Below are positions 1-9,097 of a stretch of DNA of 64,000 bases, in pieces. The notes under the pieces were generated by a model that was not told the origin of the DNA, did no database searches, and saw only the letters and a program-made list of their open reading frames with translations. Within the stretch, counting starts at the first letter, position 1; every line of letters starts with the position of its first letter. The stretch is taken from positions 169,444 to 233,443 of the forward strand of contig BQJE01000001.1 of the NCBI GenBank assembly GCA_021604545.1, written 5' to 3'. A program made the position numbers and the translations under genes. This DNA is from Micavibrio sp. GTDB taxonomy: Bacteria; Pseudomonadota; Alphaproteobacteria; Micavibrionales; Micavibrionaceae.

Positions 1-1
1 C

Positions 2-673
2 AGTAACCAGAAATATGTTTGTTTGAGTGTTGAGGATACCGGCTGTGGTATGAGCAAAGTTATCATGGAGCATATATTTGAACCTTTCTTTACGACCAAG
101 CCGGTTGATAAGGGTACGGGGCTGGGGCTGTCTACGGTTCACGGTGTTGTGGCAGGACATCAGGGCGCTATGGTGATTGACAGTACCCTTGGCAAAGGAA
201 CGCGTTTTGACTTGTTTTTCTCTGTATCGGAAGCTGCTGTGACAGAAAATTCGGCTGATGAGAAGGAGGTGTTAAATAACAATTCTGGCGCCGGGCGTAT
301 TCTTTTGGTTGAGGATCAGGGTTCGGTAAGAGATATGATGATGAATATGCTGGAGCGTTTGGGGTATGAGGCCGCAGCCTGTACGACCGGTCTGGAAGCT
401 CTGGATGTTTTGCGAGAAAATCCCGGTTCTTTTGATCTGGTGTTGACCGATCATAATATGCCAAAAATGACAGGGCTGGAGTTGGCGCAGCAGATCCATT
501 TTGACTTTCCTGATTTACCGTTCATTTTGTTGTCAGGGTATAGTGAGCAGAAGTTAAAAGACTTGATGAAAGGCAACCCGGCAATCAAGGCTATCTTGCG
601 TAAGCCGATTGCAAAAAATGCATTGGCACAAAAAATAGAGGCCGTTTTATCAGGCCAGAAAATAGCGGCCTGA
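2..673 (+). CDS. Hybrid sensor histidine kinase, C-terminal part (HATPase + receiver)
   Basis: The reading frame is open to the left edge, so the gene begins outside the window and only the last ~220 residues are seen. Numbering from the TTG at 23, the ATP-binding domain shows the G1 box VEDTGCGM (3-10), F box EPFFTTK (20-26) and G2 box GTGLGLST (31-38). A receiver domain follows (about 92-212) with acidic pair E97/D98, phospho-acceptor D143 in LTDHNMP, S171 and K194 in RKPI. The protein is therefore a hybrid kinase that could autophosphorylate and pass phosphate to its own receiver. Sensor and dimerisation domains are not visible, so the signal is unknown. The TTG at 23 is not the real start. 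It converges on the DUF58/BatA-type operon with a 25-bp gap. Confidence 0.9.
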   Translation, partial: SNQKYVCLSVEDTGCGMSKVIMEHIFEPFFTTKPVDKGTGLGLSTVHGVVAGHQGAMVIDSTLGKGTRFDLFFSVSEAAVTENSADEKEVLNNNSGAGRILLVEDQGSVRDMMMNMLERLGYEAAACTTGLEALDVLRENPGSFDLVLTDHNMPKMTGLELAQQIHFDFPDLPFILLSGYSEQKLKDLMKGNPAIKAILRKPIAKNALAQKIEAVLSGQKIAA

Positions 674-698
674 TTATCCAGGCTTGTTGTTTTGTCTT

Positions 699-2792
699 TT
701 ATTTTGTTTGGCCCTCGCGCCACCAGGTAAAAGTAGCCAATCCCAGGAGAATGAGAGCCGCCAACCATGGCGGCAGTAAAGGGCGGTCTTTAACGCCGGT
801 GACGTTGAAATCATGGTTGCGGCGCAAGCCTATCCAGTTATGTCCGGCGTAGTTCCGTCCTTCGGGAAGCAAGCGAATAGATGGTGAAGTATTATCGGAT
901 AACCATTTTATACTGCCTTTTGAGGCCTCGGCCAGAGGGGCGAGTAAATCAGGTGTTGTTCTGACACCTTTTAACTCCGGCGGGTTTAGGTCGCCGATAA
1001 TAGCAAAGCGACGCTGACCGTCCGGGTCCTCAAAAGAAAAAACGCCAAGTTGATCGGCTTCTATTCTTTTTTCCAGCCAACCGTCTTTATCTTGTTCCAG
1101 CTTTATTATTTCTGTTGTTCCATCTGGTTTTGTTATTGTGATATTCATACCAGATTGCTTATAGTTTCTGGAACGAACCGTAATGATGTTGTTGTCAATT
1201 TCGACATCTAATGCTTTTTCGTCGAGCTCAGGCTCTTTCATCAGCCAGTGTACAACGCGCCGTAAAAGATCGGCGTGAGGGCCGCCGGATTCATATCCAC
1301 GTGACCAGAGCCAGATATGGTCGCTTGATAATTGTGCTACCCGGCCCTCTTTGACTCGGTCCAGAACCAGCAGAGGATAGCCGTCTGCGCCATCCATCAG
1401 TGTTTCTCCTTTATCCCTTTTTATGACGACCTGACGCAACCAGTGTCCCCAGTTGGGCTCATTATTTTGCAGTATTCCGTTCCAGTATATATCTTTTGTC
1501 ACGGGGTGTTTTTTGCCCCCTTCGGTTAGCGATGGAATAAAGGGCTTGCGAATAATGGCGCCCGTGGGTATGCCCGGCAAAACATTCATCAAAGAAGTGT
1601 AGTAAACCGAATCCTGAGAGGCGAAAGACGGACCGCTTGCCTCAAGTAAGGCGCCGCCTTCCTCAATGTAGCGAACAATATTGTTGAAGTAATTGCTGGG
1701 AAGGATTCTGTTGAGGCGATAGCGGTCAAAAATAATCAGATCAAAGTCATAAAGCTTAATTTCGAATAGTTCCCGAAAAGGAAAAGCAATTAATGAAAGT
1801 TCATTTTGCGGGGTGCTATCGAGTTTGTCAGGCTCGCGTAGGATCGTAAAATGTACAAGGTCTACGCCAGGGTCTGATGTCAGGAGATCGCGCCATGTTC
1901 TTCCGCCGGCATGTGGCTGCCCGGAAACAAGAAGAACGCGTAATCTATCCCGTACACCGTTTACCAGCAGCGCTGCACGATTATTGTCCAGCGTGATTTC
2001 CTTGGGGATAGCTTCGACGCTGAGTTCCAGAACATTTTGTCCTGCATGCTCGATATCCACTTCAAGGGTTTGCTCTTCGCCTACCGGCACAAAAAAGACT
2101 TCGGGTTTTCCATCGTGGCGCTTGAGCGTGACCGTAGCGTTTGACTGGCTGGCGCTATCGGTGTCCTCAACTTTATACTGAATGGAAATTTTTTGTCCGA
2201 CGATGCCGTAGGCCGGGGCTTTAAGGATGACCAATTGGCGATCACGTTCCCTTTTGTCGCCTGTCAGAAGGCCGTGAACTGGGCCGTATTTCTCAAAGAG
2301 TGCGCTGTCTTGTGGAACATCATGAATCTGGCCATCGGTTAGAAAGATAACGCCTGCTCTTCTTTTTTGTGGAACATCAGACATGGCAAGATCAAGGGCA
2401 TCAAAAAGTCTGGTATCTTTTTGTATTTCCTTGCTGCTGGGCGCTTTAACGATCCGCAGCTCCAGATCGTCATGTTTCACCAATTTTTTCTGTAGAGCTT
2501 CGAGCGCGTTATCTCTGCGCTCTTCTCTTTCCCCCATCTTCTGGCTTTGACTTTGGTCGACGACGATCACGGCAACATCTTTTACGGCTTCACGCTGCTG
2601 CTCAAGCAAAGAAGGATTTATAAGTGCGAGCATAAAAACGCCAAAAGTCAAAATGCGCAGTACAAGACCACGCCCGTTTCCCAGAAACCCAAGTGTTAGC
2701 AAAATAAGTCCAGCAATGCCTGCGGCGACAAGCCAGCTTAAAGGCAGCGCCGGGGAAAAATGAAGGGCAAAAGCTGTGTCTAAATTTTTCAT
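699..2792 (-). CDS. VWA-like membrane protein with glutamine-amidotransferase-like domain (MoxR cluster)
   Basis: A 697-residue membrane protein, last gene of the moxR-DUF58-BatA-like operon and starting 4 bp after its neighbour. Two N-terminal membrane segments (about 18-37 and 44-60) precede a periplasmic or cytoplasmic VWA-like region with an intact MIDAS signature D79-Q-S-Q-S83 and a second element LTDG (151-154). A class I glutamine-amidotransferase-like fold seems to follow (about 280-530; segments LRVLLVSGQPH and FDLIIFDRYRL). A last membrane helix lies near 670-690. Related clusters pair a MoxR ATPase with VWA proteins in envelope integrity or maturation functions. The exact role here is unknown. 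The amidotransferase similarity is inferred from pattern and I see no catalytic Cys triad, so it is probably non-enzymatic. Confidence 0.75.
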   Translation of the reverse strand: MKNLDTAFALHFSPALPLSWLVAAGIAGLILLTLGFLGNGRGLVLRILTFGVFMLALINPSLLEQQREAVKDVAVIVVDQSQSQKMGEREERRDNALEALQKKLVKHDDLELRIVKAPSSKEIQKDTRLFDALDLAMSDVPQKRRAGVIFLTDGQIHDVPQDSALFEKYGPVHGLLTGDKRERDRQLVILKAPAYGIVGQKISIQYKVEDTDSASQSNATVTLKRHDGKPEVFFVPVGEEQTLEVDIEHAGQNVLELSVEAIPKEITLDNNRAALLVNGVRDRLRVLLVSGQPHAGGRTWRDLLTSDPGVDLVHFTILREPDKLDSTPQNELSLIAFPFRELFEIKLYDFDLIIFDRYRLNRILPSNYFNNIVRYIEEGGALLEASGPSFASQDSVYYTSLMNVLPGIPTGAIIRKPFIPSLTEGGKKHPVTKDIYWNGILQNNEPNWGHWLRQVVIKRDKGETLMDGADGYPLLVLDRVKEGRVAQLSSDHIWLWSRGYESGGPHADLLRRVVHWLMKEPELDEKALDVEIDNNIITVRSRNYKQSGMNITITKPDGTTEIIKLEQDKDGWLEKRIEADQLGVFSFEDPDGQRRFAIIGDLNPPELKGVRTTPDLLAPLAEASKGSIKWLSDNTSPSIRLLPEGRNYAGHNWIGLRRNHDFNVTGVKDRPLLPPWLAALILLGLATFTWWREGQTK

Positions 2793-2796
2793 CTTT

Positions 2797-5520
2797 TTAC
2801 TGGCCCAGCCTTTCCAGTATAAAAGGAACGTGGACCTGATCGGCTTTGTAATTTCCAGTCAGCGCATAAAGAACCAGGTTAACGCCAAAGCGCTGTGCCA
2901 TTTCCTGCTGGTGCGAGCCTCCCATGGAAGATCGTGTGCCACGCCCGGCGGCCCAGGCGCTGGCCCAGTCATGTGATCCGATAATTATAGAGGAAACACC
3001 GTCACGGCTATTGGCGCTTTCTTGGGCAACCCATAAAGTGCCGCCGGTATAGCGGCCTGGAAAGGAATCGAGAAGGTAAAAGGATTTTCCCAAGACATGA
3101 CCTTCGGGGATTGGCATGAGTGGCGGTAAATTCAAGGCGCTCGTCATGATCTGCAAGCTTTCTGTATTTTTTGTGCCGCTTAAAGAGCCAGCGGTATAGT
3201 TTCTGTCTCTGGTATCAAACAGGATAGTTCCGCCGTGATCGAGATAGTGCTGTACGTTGTTAAGAGCCTTTTGCGATAGCTTTGTTTGTGTTGTGGTGAC
3301 GGGCCAGTAGATAATAGGAAAGAATGCCAGTTCATCATATTCGGGGTTCAGGCCTGCAACGCCGTCCGGTTCGACCGACGTGCGCCGGGCGAGGACCTCC
3401 GCCAGGGATTCAAGGCCGCGGTGGCTTATACTATCAAGGCCTGTATCGCCGGTACGCATATAGGCGAGATAAAGCCCATCAGCGTAGTTTTTGCCCTGGG
3501 CTTTGGCTGGCAAAGGCGTGATAAGAAGAGCGAGGACTATTGCTGCCGTGCCGGCGCTGCGCCACACTCTTTTGGTAATAAGTTTTCCATTACCGGCAAT
3601 TAGAATCATAATAAGCCAGTCTGCTAACAGTAAAATCAGGGCGGCATAAAGAAGGAGCGGCATCAGGTTGATTTCGAAATCACTGCCGTAATGTTGAACA
3701 AAGACTCCGGTCGGAAGATTGGTGGCTGCTCTCAGCTTGTCGATATGCTCTCCCGTATTCAGAGCCTGTTGGTAACCGCCGCGTCCATATAGACCTGGTG
3801 GATGGGTGGAATCTGGCTTCGTATTTTTAAAATCCTCAGCCAGTATTGATTGAACAAAACTTTCGGGGTCTTGAAGGCTGCCGAAACCATCAAGGACGCG
3901 GCGGGGTTCCAGATAACCGTCAACTTTGGTGTTCTGGCTTGCCGATGTGCCGGAAATACTAATGATACGTTGCAGAATTTCGACGAACAAACCCGAAAGT
4001 GCGAGATCAGACCATGCGGGTGTGGCAGTGGTATGAACAAAAACCAGCAATCCCTGGTCAAGAGGCGAAGCCGTAACCAAAGGTGTTCCATCTGATAATG
4101 TGCTCCAAATTTTTTGATCAAGATCCTGTGATGCGTCCGGAAGGATTTGCTGGCTCACAGTAATGTCACCCGGAACATCCAGTCCATAAAGAGGGCTGTT
4201 TTCAGGAAACGGCATAACTTTTACCGGCTCTTGCCAGGTTAAAGAGCCGTCCAGCGAGCGCCTGCTTTTGCGGATAGGGACAGGCAAAAGATAAATATCG
4301 CTTTGATTTTGTGTCATGTTTGGGCCGGCAAAACGCAGTAACAATCCGCCCTTCTTGACCCAGTCTTCGAGCATGTTGAGAGTTTCCGGCGGCATTGAGG
4401 CAATGTCTGGCAGAATAATAACTGAGGGGTCCTGCTCGACAAGCTCTGGGATATCTCCAAAATGAAGCGTTGTAAAAGGGTCAAGGGCACGCTTTAGATA
4501 ATAGCCTGCTTCAACAAGGGGCGCGGTTTCTGCTTTTTCGGGCGGGGAGACAATGCCGACACTACGCTTGCGGTGGCGCTCATCAAGAAGGAGAATGCCG
4601 CCAGCCCCGGCTTTTCCTGTAAAGCGAAACTGACTGATATTATTGCGCAGGGTTTCAGGAACATCGAATGTCACCGTAGTGGGTAACTTGTCCGGCTCTA
4701 ATGTTATATTCTGCCGGTCCAGAACACGGCCATCTTCTGCCAGAGCTTGTACCGTGACAGGGCGTCCGGGCGTAATGCTGGATGGCGCATCAACTATAGC
4801 CTGAATGGCGTATCCGGCTTTTTCCGGCATGCGTAACAAAAGCGGTAAATTTCCAGGCGTAGGAGAAATATAGTGAAGGCCGCCCTGGGCTTGTAAGGGC
4901 GTGATAAGTTTATCTATACCGCCTTCATTAAGCCCATGGGAAAACCACATGCTGGTCACTGTTTTTTGTGGTGGTCTTTCTTCTACAATTTCTTTCGCCC
5001 CTTTATAACTTGCCGGCCATGGGTATGGCTTAAGTCCGCGCAGGATAGGCAGCCCTTCCGTGTAGGATAGTGGTCCATATTGCACTGGTTTTTTTTCGCC
5101 GGGTGGTGGGGTTGTTGTCAGGATATAAATCTCGCGCTTTTCGCGCCCGGCCTGCATGAGAGATTCTTCTGCCGCCTGTATTTGTTTGCTCCAGGTTTGT
5201 GCCGCGGGCCAGCTATTGTCTATCACCAGCCGGACAGCGCCACTACCGGGCAAGCCGCCAGCCGGGTTGTAAACAGGCTGTGCCAATGCGAGTAACACAA
5301 GTGCGGCCACCGCGATACGCAAGAGTAAAATCCACCAAGGGGTGCGACTGGGTGTTTGCGTTTCCGGCACCAGTCCAGCCAGAAAACGCGTGGTCGGCAA
5401 TACAATGCGTTGCGGTGTCGGTGGCATAATGCGCAGGAGAAACCACAGTAATGGCAGGCCTGCTGCCCCGAGTAAAATCCAGGGGTTCATAAAAATGATA
5501 TTGCTGATTAATGCCATCAT
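2797..5520 (-). CDS. BatA-like N-terminal / DUF4159 membrane protein
   Basis: About 907 residues. I start it at the ATG at 5520 because this gives a 4-bp ATGA overlap with the upstream DUF58 gene; a longer frame to 5571 exists but would overlap more. The N-terminus (two membrane helices, PLLWFLLRIMPPTPQR between them) matches the aerotolerance-regulator BatA N-terminal domain. A VWA-like segment follows in which the MIDAS DxSxS has decayed to DNSWP and the usual TDG is replaced by FSHG, so metal binding is doubtful. Two further helices sit near 630-680. The last ~200 residues look like DUF4159 (YADGLYLAYMR, GGTILFDTRDR). It is presumably a membrane partner of MoxR; the function is not established. 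Confidence 0.8.
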   Translation of the reverse strand: MMALISNIIFMNPWILLGAAGLPLLWFLLRIMPPTPQRIVLPTTRFLAGLVPETQTPSRTPWWILLLRIAVAALVLLALAQPVYNPAGGLPGSGAVRLVIDNSWPAAQTWSKQIQAAEESLMQAGREKREIYILTTTPPPGEKKPVQYGPLSYTEGLPILRGLKPYPWPASYKGAKEIVEERPPQKTVTSMWFSHGLNEGGIDKLITPLQAQGGLHYISPTPGNLPLLLRMPEKAGYAIQAIVDAPSSITPGRPVTVQALAEDGRVLDRQNITLEPDKLPTTVTFDVPETLRNNISQFRFTGKAGAGGILLLDERHRKRSVGIVSPPEKAETAPLVEAGYYLKRALDPFTTLHFGDIPELVEQDPSVIILPDIASMPPETLNMLEDWVKKGGLLLRFAGPNMTQNQSDIYLLPVPIRKSRRSLDGSLTWQEPVKVMPFPENSPLYGLDVPGDITVSQQILPDASQDLDQKIWSTLSDGTPLVTASPLDQGLLVFVHTTATPAWSDLALSGLFVEILQRIISISGTSASQNTKVDGYLEPRRVLDGFGSLQDPESFVQSILAEDFKNTKPDSTHPPGLYGRGGYQQALNTGEHIDKLRAATNLPTGVFVQHYGSDFEINLMPLLLYAALILLLADWLIMILIAGNGKLITKRVWRSAGTAAIVLALLITPLPAKAQGKNYADGLYLAYMRTGDTGLDSISHRGLESLAEVLARRTSVEPDGVAGLNPEYDELAFFPIIYWPVTTTQTKLSQKALNNVQHYLDHGGTILFDTRDRNYTAGSLSGTKNTESLQIMTSALNLPPLMPIPEGHVLGKSFYLLDSFPGRYTGGTLWVAQESANSRDGVSSIIIGSHDWASAWAAGRGTRSSMGGSHQQEMAQRFGVNLVLYALTGNYKADQVHVPFILERLGQ

Positions 5521-6428
5521 GGTGACGTCCCTATGGATTGGGAGGCACTGTGGTTTGATATGGATTCCCAAACCTTCATAAGGGTATCGCTTACATCATG
5601 ATCTGTAGCATGCAGGTGGTATTCCCACTGACGGTCGCGGCAAATGTTTTGGATTGCGCTTATGTGTTCTTTAATACGCTGTTTGTAGCTTTCGCGAATA
5701 GAATCCACGTGATTAACCTGTTCCTGAACTTTTGTCGTGGTGTCTTCGAAGATAAAGCGGCCCGAATAAGGCAATTCAAGTTCTGCCGGATCGAGAACCT
5801 GGATCACAAGACCGTTATCAGTATGAGCAGATAGTTTTTTAAAAGCGTTTTCAATGTAATCTGGCGGGCTTAAAAAATCACCAATTTGTACCAAAGAGCA
5901 ATGGCGTGGCAATGTGCAGGCGTAAGGGTCAGGGAGTTCCTCAAAATTATTCTCGGTGCTGCATAATGTTTCCCCCATACGGTGTAGGGTGGCTTCTGTG
6001 CGGCCTGTTCGGGAGCCGCCAAAAATCCCGACTTGTTCACCGGCGCGGGTCATAAGAAGTGCCATGCCTAGTGTGAGTATTTTTGCTGTTTCAGCCTTTG
6101 AAGGATATTTCTCATCAGAGCTAAAATCCATGCTCGCGGTTTTATTGCACCAGAAAATAGCGCTTTGCGTTGTTTGCCATTCTTTTTGCCTGATATAGAT
6201 GTGATCGGTTTTGCCAGATTGCCGCCAGTCAATATCCTGCGGACGATCACCGGGGACGTAATCACGAAATTGCCAAAACTTTTCACCTTGTCCGGATTTT
6301 TTTTGCGTGTGTTCGCCTTGTAAAATACTAGCGACAGCCTTTTCCGCTTTGAGCATCAGGGCGGGCAGATTGGACGCTACTTCTTCGGCGCTATGATGTA
6401 GTTTCAGGGTGGCGGGGACGATGTTCAT
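5517..6428 (-). CDS. DUF58 domain protein
   Basis: 303 residues, a soluble member of the DUF58 family that nearly always accompanies MoxR ATPases. The hallmark is seen at about 48-85: EKFWQFRDYVPGDRPQDIDW followed by RQSGKTDHIYIRQKEW, corresponding to the family R-x-Y-x-PGD...IDW motif. The remainder has a VWA-like alternation of strands and helices. It starts 22 bp after moxR and overlaps the BatA/DUF4159 gene by 4 bp (ATGA), so the four genes form one transcription unit. In known systems the protein is a probable MoxR partner or substrate in cofactor insertion or complex assembly. Its substrate here is unknown. Confidence 0.88.
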   Translation of the reverse strand: MNIVPATLKLHHSAEEVASNLPALMLKAEKAVASILQGEHTQKKSGQGEKFWQFRDYVPGDRPQDIDWRQSGKTDHIYIRQKEWQTTQSAIFWCNKTASMDFSSDEKYPSKAETAKILTLGMALLMTRAGEQVGIFGGSRTGRTEATLHRMGETLCSTENNFEELPDPYACTLPRHCSLVQIGDFLSPPDYIENAFKKLSAHTDNGLVIQVLDPAELELPYSGRFIFEDTTTKVQEQVNHVDSIRESYKQRIKEHISAIQNICRDRQWEYHLHATDHDVSDTLMKVWESISNHSASQSIGTSP

Positions 6429-6450
6429 TTAAAGTTAAACCCTGGCAAAA

Positions 6451-7437
6451 TTATAACCCTTGGCAAAGTTCTTTAATCACATCGTCTACATCAATGTCAT
6501 TGGCCCTGGCTTTGAAGTTGAGGGCCATGCGGTGTTTTAGGACAGGCGCGGCCAGATCAATCACATCGTCAATTGAGGGTGCTTCGCGGCCATCGAGTAG
6601 GGCTTTTGCGCGGGAGGCCAGCATCAGCCCTTGCGAGCCGCGCGGGCCTGGAGCCCATGCTACGTATTCGTTTACAATATCCGGTGCATCAGCGCCGGGG
6701 CGGCCACGCCGCACAAGTGTTAAAATCGCATCGACAACTTTTTCACCGATTGGCATGTCACGCACCAATGCTTGTGTGCTCAGGACGTCGTTCTTATTTA
6801 ATATGGCTGATACCATGGCTTTATCATTTGTTGTGGTGGCGAGTAGAACCTGACGTTCGGCATCGGCGCCGGGGTAATCGACATCAATTTGCATCATGAA
6901 GCGGTCAAGTTGCGCTTCGGGCAGGGGATAGGTGCCTTCCTGTTCAATAGGGTTTTGAGTGGCCAGAACATGGAACGGTTCGGGCAGAGCATGCGGCTGA
7001 CCGCTGACGGATACTTCATGTTCCTGCATGGCCTGTAACAATGCGGATTGTGTGCGTGGGCTCGCGCGGTTGATTTCATCAGCCATCAGGAATTGTGTAA
7101 AGACCGGACCTTTGATGAAGCGGAAAGAACGATGGCCGGTTGAATCTTCTTCCAGCACTTCCGAGCCCAGAACATCAGCCGGCATCAAATCAGGTGTACA
7201 CTGAATACGATTTGAGGAGAGTCCCAATACTTGCGCGACTGTTTCCACCAGCAATGTTTTGGCAACGCCAGGAACGCCAATGAGCAAAACATGGCCGCCG
7301 GACATCAATGTAATCAATGTCTGGTCGATGACTGAATCCTGCCCGAAAATAACCTTGCCGATTTCTGTGCGGGCATTGATTAGCTTTTGGGATGCATCGG
7401 CGAGGGTTTTTTCGATATTTTCTGCTGGGCTGTTCAC
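6451..7437 (-). CDS. MoxR-family AAA+ ATPase
   Basis: 328 residues with a complete AAA_3 core: Walker A GVPGVAKT (about 58-65), Walker B LMADEINR (about 122-129), sensor-1 region ATQNPIEQEGTYPLPEAQLDRF and a C-terminal lid domain. MoxR ATPases act as chaperones for metal insertion or complex assembly together with VWA proteins, and this is the first gene of such an operon. The start is GTG at 7437, chosen because AAGGAG lies 7 bases upstream. It is divergently transcribed from cca with a 58-bp gap that holds both ribosome binding sites and a GAGTCT/AGACTC inverted repeat. Confidence 0.92.
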   Translation of the reverse strand: MNSPAENIEKTLADASQKLINARTEIGKVIFGQDSVIDQTLITLMSGGHVLLIGVPGVAKTLLVETVAQVLGLSSNRIQCTPDLMPADVLGSEVLEEDSTGHRSFRFIKGPVFTQFLMADEINRASPRTQSALLQAMQEHEVSVSGQPHALPEPFHVLATQNPIEQEGTYPLPEAQLDRFMMQIDVDYPGADAERQVLLATTTNDKAMVSAILNKNDVLSTQALVRDMPIGEKVVDAILTLVRRGRPGADAPDIVNEYVAWAPGPRGSQGLMLASRAKALLDGREAPSIDDVIDLAAPVLKHRMALNFKARANDIDVDDVIKELCQGL

Positions 7438-7454
7438 GTGACCACTCCTTGTTT

Positions 7455-7480
7455 GAGTCTGAGCTCTAGTCTATAGACTC
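7455..7480. promoter_or_regulatory. Inverted repeat between divergent moxR and cca
   Basis: GAGTCT (7455-7460) and AGACTC (7475-7480) form 6-bp arms separated by 14 bases in the 58-bp space between moxR and cca. Because both genes start within a few tens of bases, the arms could be an operator or part of both short leaders. No clear -35/-10 pair was recognised. Confidence 0.3.
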
Positions 7481-7495
7481 TGGAGAGGATACGAA

Positions 7496-8707
7496 ATGGA
7501 ATCTGTACAAAAAATAGAGCTACAGCAGTGGATGAAAGCGCCGGAAACAGTGGCGGTTATAGATGCGTTAGGGCTTGGGAAGGCGCTGTTTGTTGGCGGG
7601 TGCGTGCGTAATACGCTGTTGATGCGCGATGTCGAGGATATCGATATTGCTACGATTTTAACGCCGGAAGAAGCTGCGGAAAGGCTGGAAGCCGCAGGTA
7701 TCAAGGTTGTTCCAACAGGTGTTGAGCATGGCACGGTGACGGCGGTTTCGGGCGGCAAGGGCTTTGAAATTACCACCCTGCGCAAGGATGTGGAAACTGA
7801 CGGCAGACGCGCTGTTGTGGCGTTTACCGAGGATTGGGCAGAGGACGCACAGCGCCGCGATTTCACGATGAATACGCTGCTGGCTGATATGGAGGGGAAT
7901 ATCTTTGATCCGACAGGGCAGGGATTGGCTGATTTAAAGGCACGCAAGGTGGTGTTTGTGGGTGAGTCGACGGAGCGGATTGCCGAGGATTACTTACGGA
8001 TTCTGCGGCTGTTTCGTTTTCATGCGTTATATGGCGAAGGCGAGATTGATGCGGGAGCGCTGGCGGCTTGTAAGGTGGCTGCGGACAAAATTGCGACACT
8101 TTCAGCGGAGCGGATTACCCAGGAATTTTTCAAGATTATAGCCGTGGATAAGCCGGAGGATATTCTGAGGATAATGTTTGATAACAATGTATTGAATGAA
8201 TTTTTTTATCCAGAATATGACCCGAAATTGCTGGGTCATTTTTGTGAATTTCAAAAGCGCTATGGTCTGATTGCGCTGCCATCGCGGCTGTTTGTGCTGG
8301 CCGGAATGAAGCTTGATAATGTAAACAATATGGAGAAATTACTCTTATTTCCCAAAGTGTTCCGAAAAGATATTGAGTCGCTATCAAAGGTTCTGGAGAT
8401 GGATGATCTGGGTAATGAGCAATCGGTCAAGGTTGCGGTTTACCGTCATGGCCGCGTCGCAACGGCGCAGGCATTGACCCTCGAGGTTGTGCTCGACCGC
8501 GTTGTGAATGGTTTTGCGCCCAAGGCTCTGGATATCATTCAGAATTGGGAGGTTCCGAATTTACCGGTGTCTGGTGACGATTTGATGAAGGCCGGGATCC
8601 CCGAAGGGCCGGCGCTTGGCCAAAAACTCTCAGCAATCGAAGAATGGTGGATTGGTGAAGGATTTGTAGCTGATAAGGAAGCTTGTCTTAAAACTCAAAT
8701 ACAATAG
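7496..8707 (+). CDS. cca: CCA tRNA nucleotidyltransferase (class II)
   Basis: 403 residues. It adds or repairs the 3' CCA end of tRNA using CTP and ATP. The nucleotidyltransferase head shows FVGGCVRN (about 29-36), the metal-binding DxD in VEDIDIAT, and RRDFTMNTLLAD with the downstream RIAEDYLRILRLFRFHALYG segment typical of poly(A) polymerase/CCA enzymes. The ATG at 7496 is preceded by GGAGAGGA. The motif reads GGxVRN rather than GGxVRD, a variation found in alphaproteobacterial relatives. Its last 20 bp overlap the convergent orphan gene at 8688. Both tRNAs in this window already encode CCA, so repair is probably its main use for them. Confidence 0.93.
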   Translation: MESVQKIELQQWMKAPETVAVIDALGLGKALFVGGCVRNTLLMRDVEDIDIATILTPEEAAERLEAAGIKVVPTGVEHGTVTAVSGGKGFEITTLRKDVETDGRRAVVAFTEDWAEDAQRRDFTMNTLLADMEGNIFDPTGQGLADLKARKVVFVGESTERIAEDYLRILRLFRFHALYGEGEIDAGALAACKVAADKIATLSAERITQEFFKIIAVDKPEDILRIMFDNNVLNEFFYPEYDPKLLGHFCEFQKRYGLIALPSRLFVLAGMKLDNVNNMEKLLLFPKVFRKDIESLSKVLEMDDLGNEQSVKVAVYRHGRVATAQALTLEVVLDRVVNGFAPKALDIIQNWEVPNLPVSGDDLMKAGIPEGPALGQKLSAIEEWWIGEGFVADKEACLKTQIQ

Positions 8708-9041
8708 CCCTAACAACACTTCCCTTCTTACTGTCAGAGGATCCTGTAAAATTCCTAACAGGATATGCAGCCGTTAACCTTTTTCTTGCTTCCCCTTCCC
8801 CTATGCTTTCTACATCTGGCCCGTCTTCCTCTCTTTTACCTGTCATTACTACAACCTGTTTAGTTGGAAAGTTAGAGGGTAACAAACCGTCATATTCTAC
8901 AAAACAACCCCTGTTTTTTTCCGCTGTTTGCGTAACGACATCAAAAGGGTGCTGGCCTTCGGGTACGAGCACTTCTGTTTGTTTTCCTTCCCTTACCAGA
9001 AAAATTCCGTCCATATCTGCTGTCTTTCTTAAGGTTTCCAT
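8688..9041 (-). CDS. Orphan 117-residue protein
   Basis: I do not recognise a family. The product is a small soluble protein without signal peptide or membrane segment. It is rich in Glu/Lys and Val with strand-like stretches (GIFLVREGKQTEVLVPEGQ, TKQVVVMTGKRE) and ends in KKGSVVRAIVFEF. Start ATG at 9041 is supported by GAAGGAG placed 6 bases upstream. It is followed within the same strand by nothing close and overlaps cca tail-to-tail by 20 bp. The upstream neighbour (9098-9613) is another orphan on the same strand, 56 bp away, so they may be co-transcribed. The region looks more AT-rich than the flanking cca and hemF genes. Confidence 0.7.
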   Translation of the reverse strand: METLRKTADMDGIFLVREGKQTEVLVPEGQHPFDVVTQTAEKNRGCFVEYDGLLPSNFPTKQVVVMTGKREEDGPDVESIGEGEARKRLTAAYPVRNFTGSSDSKKGSVVRAIVFEF

Positions 9042-9097
9042 TTCTTACTCCTTCGTTATGTTTGTTATCTGTTGTTTTATACCGTAATTTTATATTT

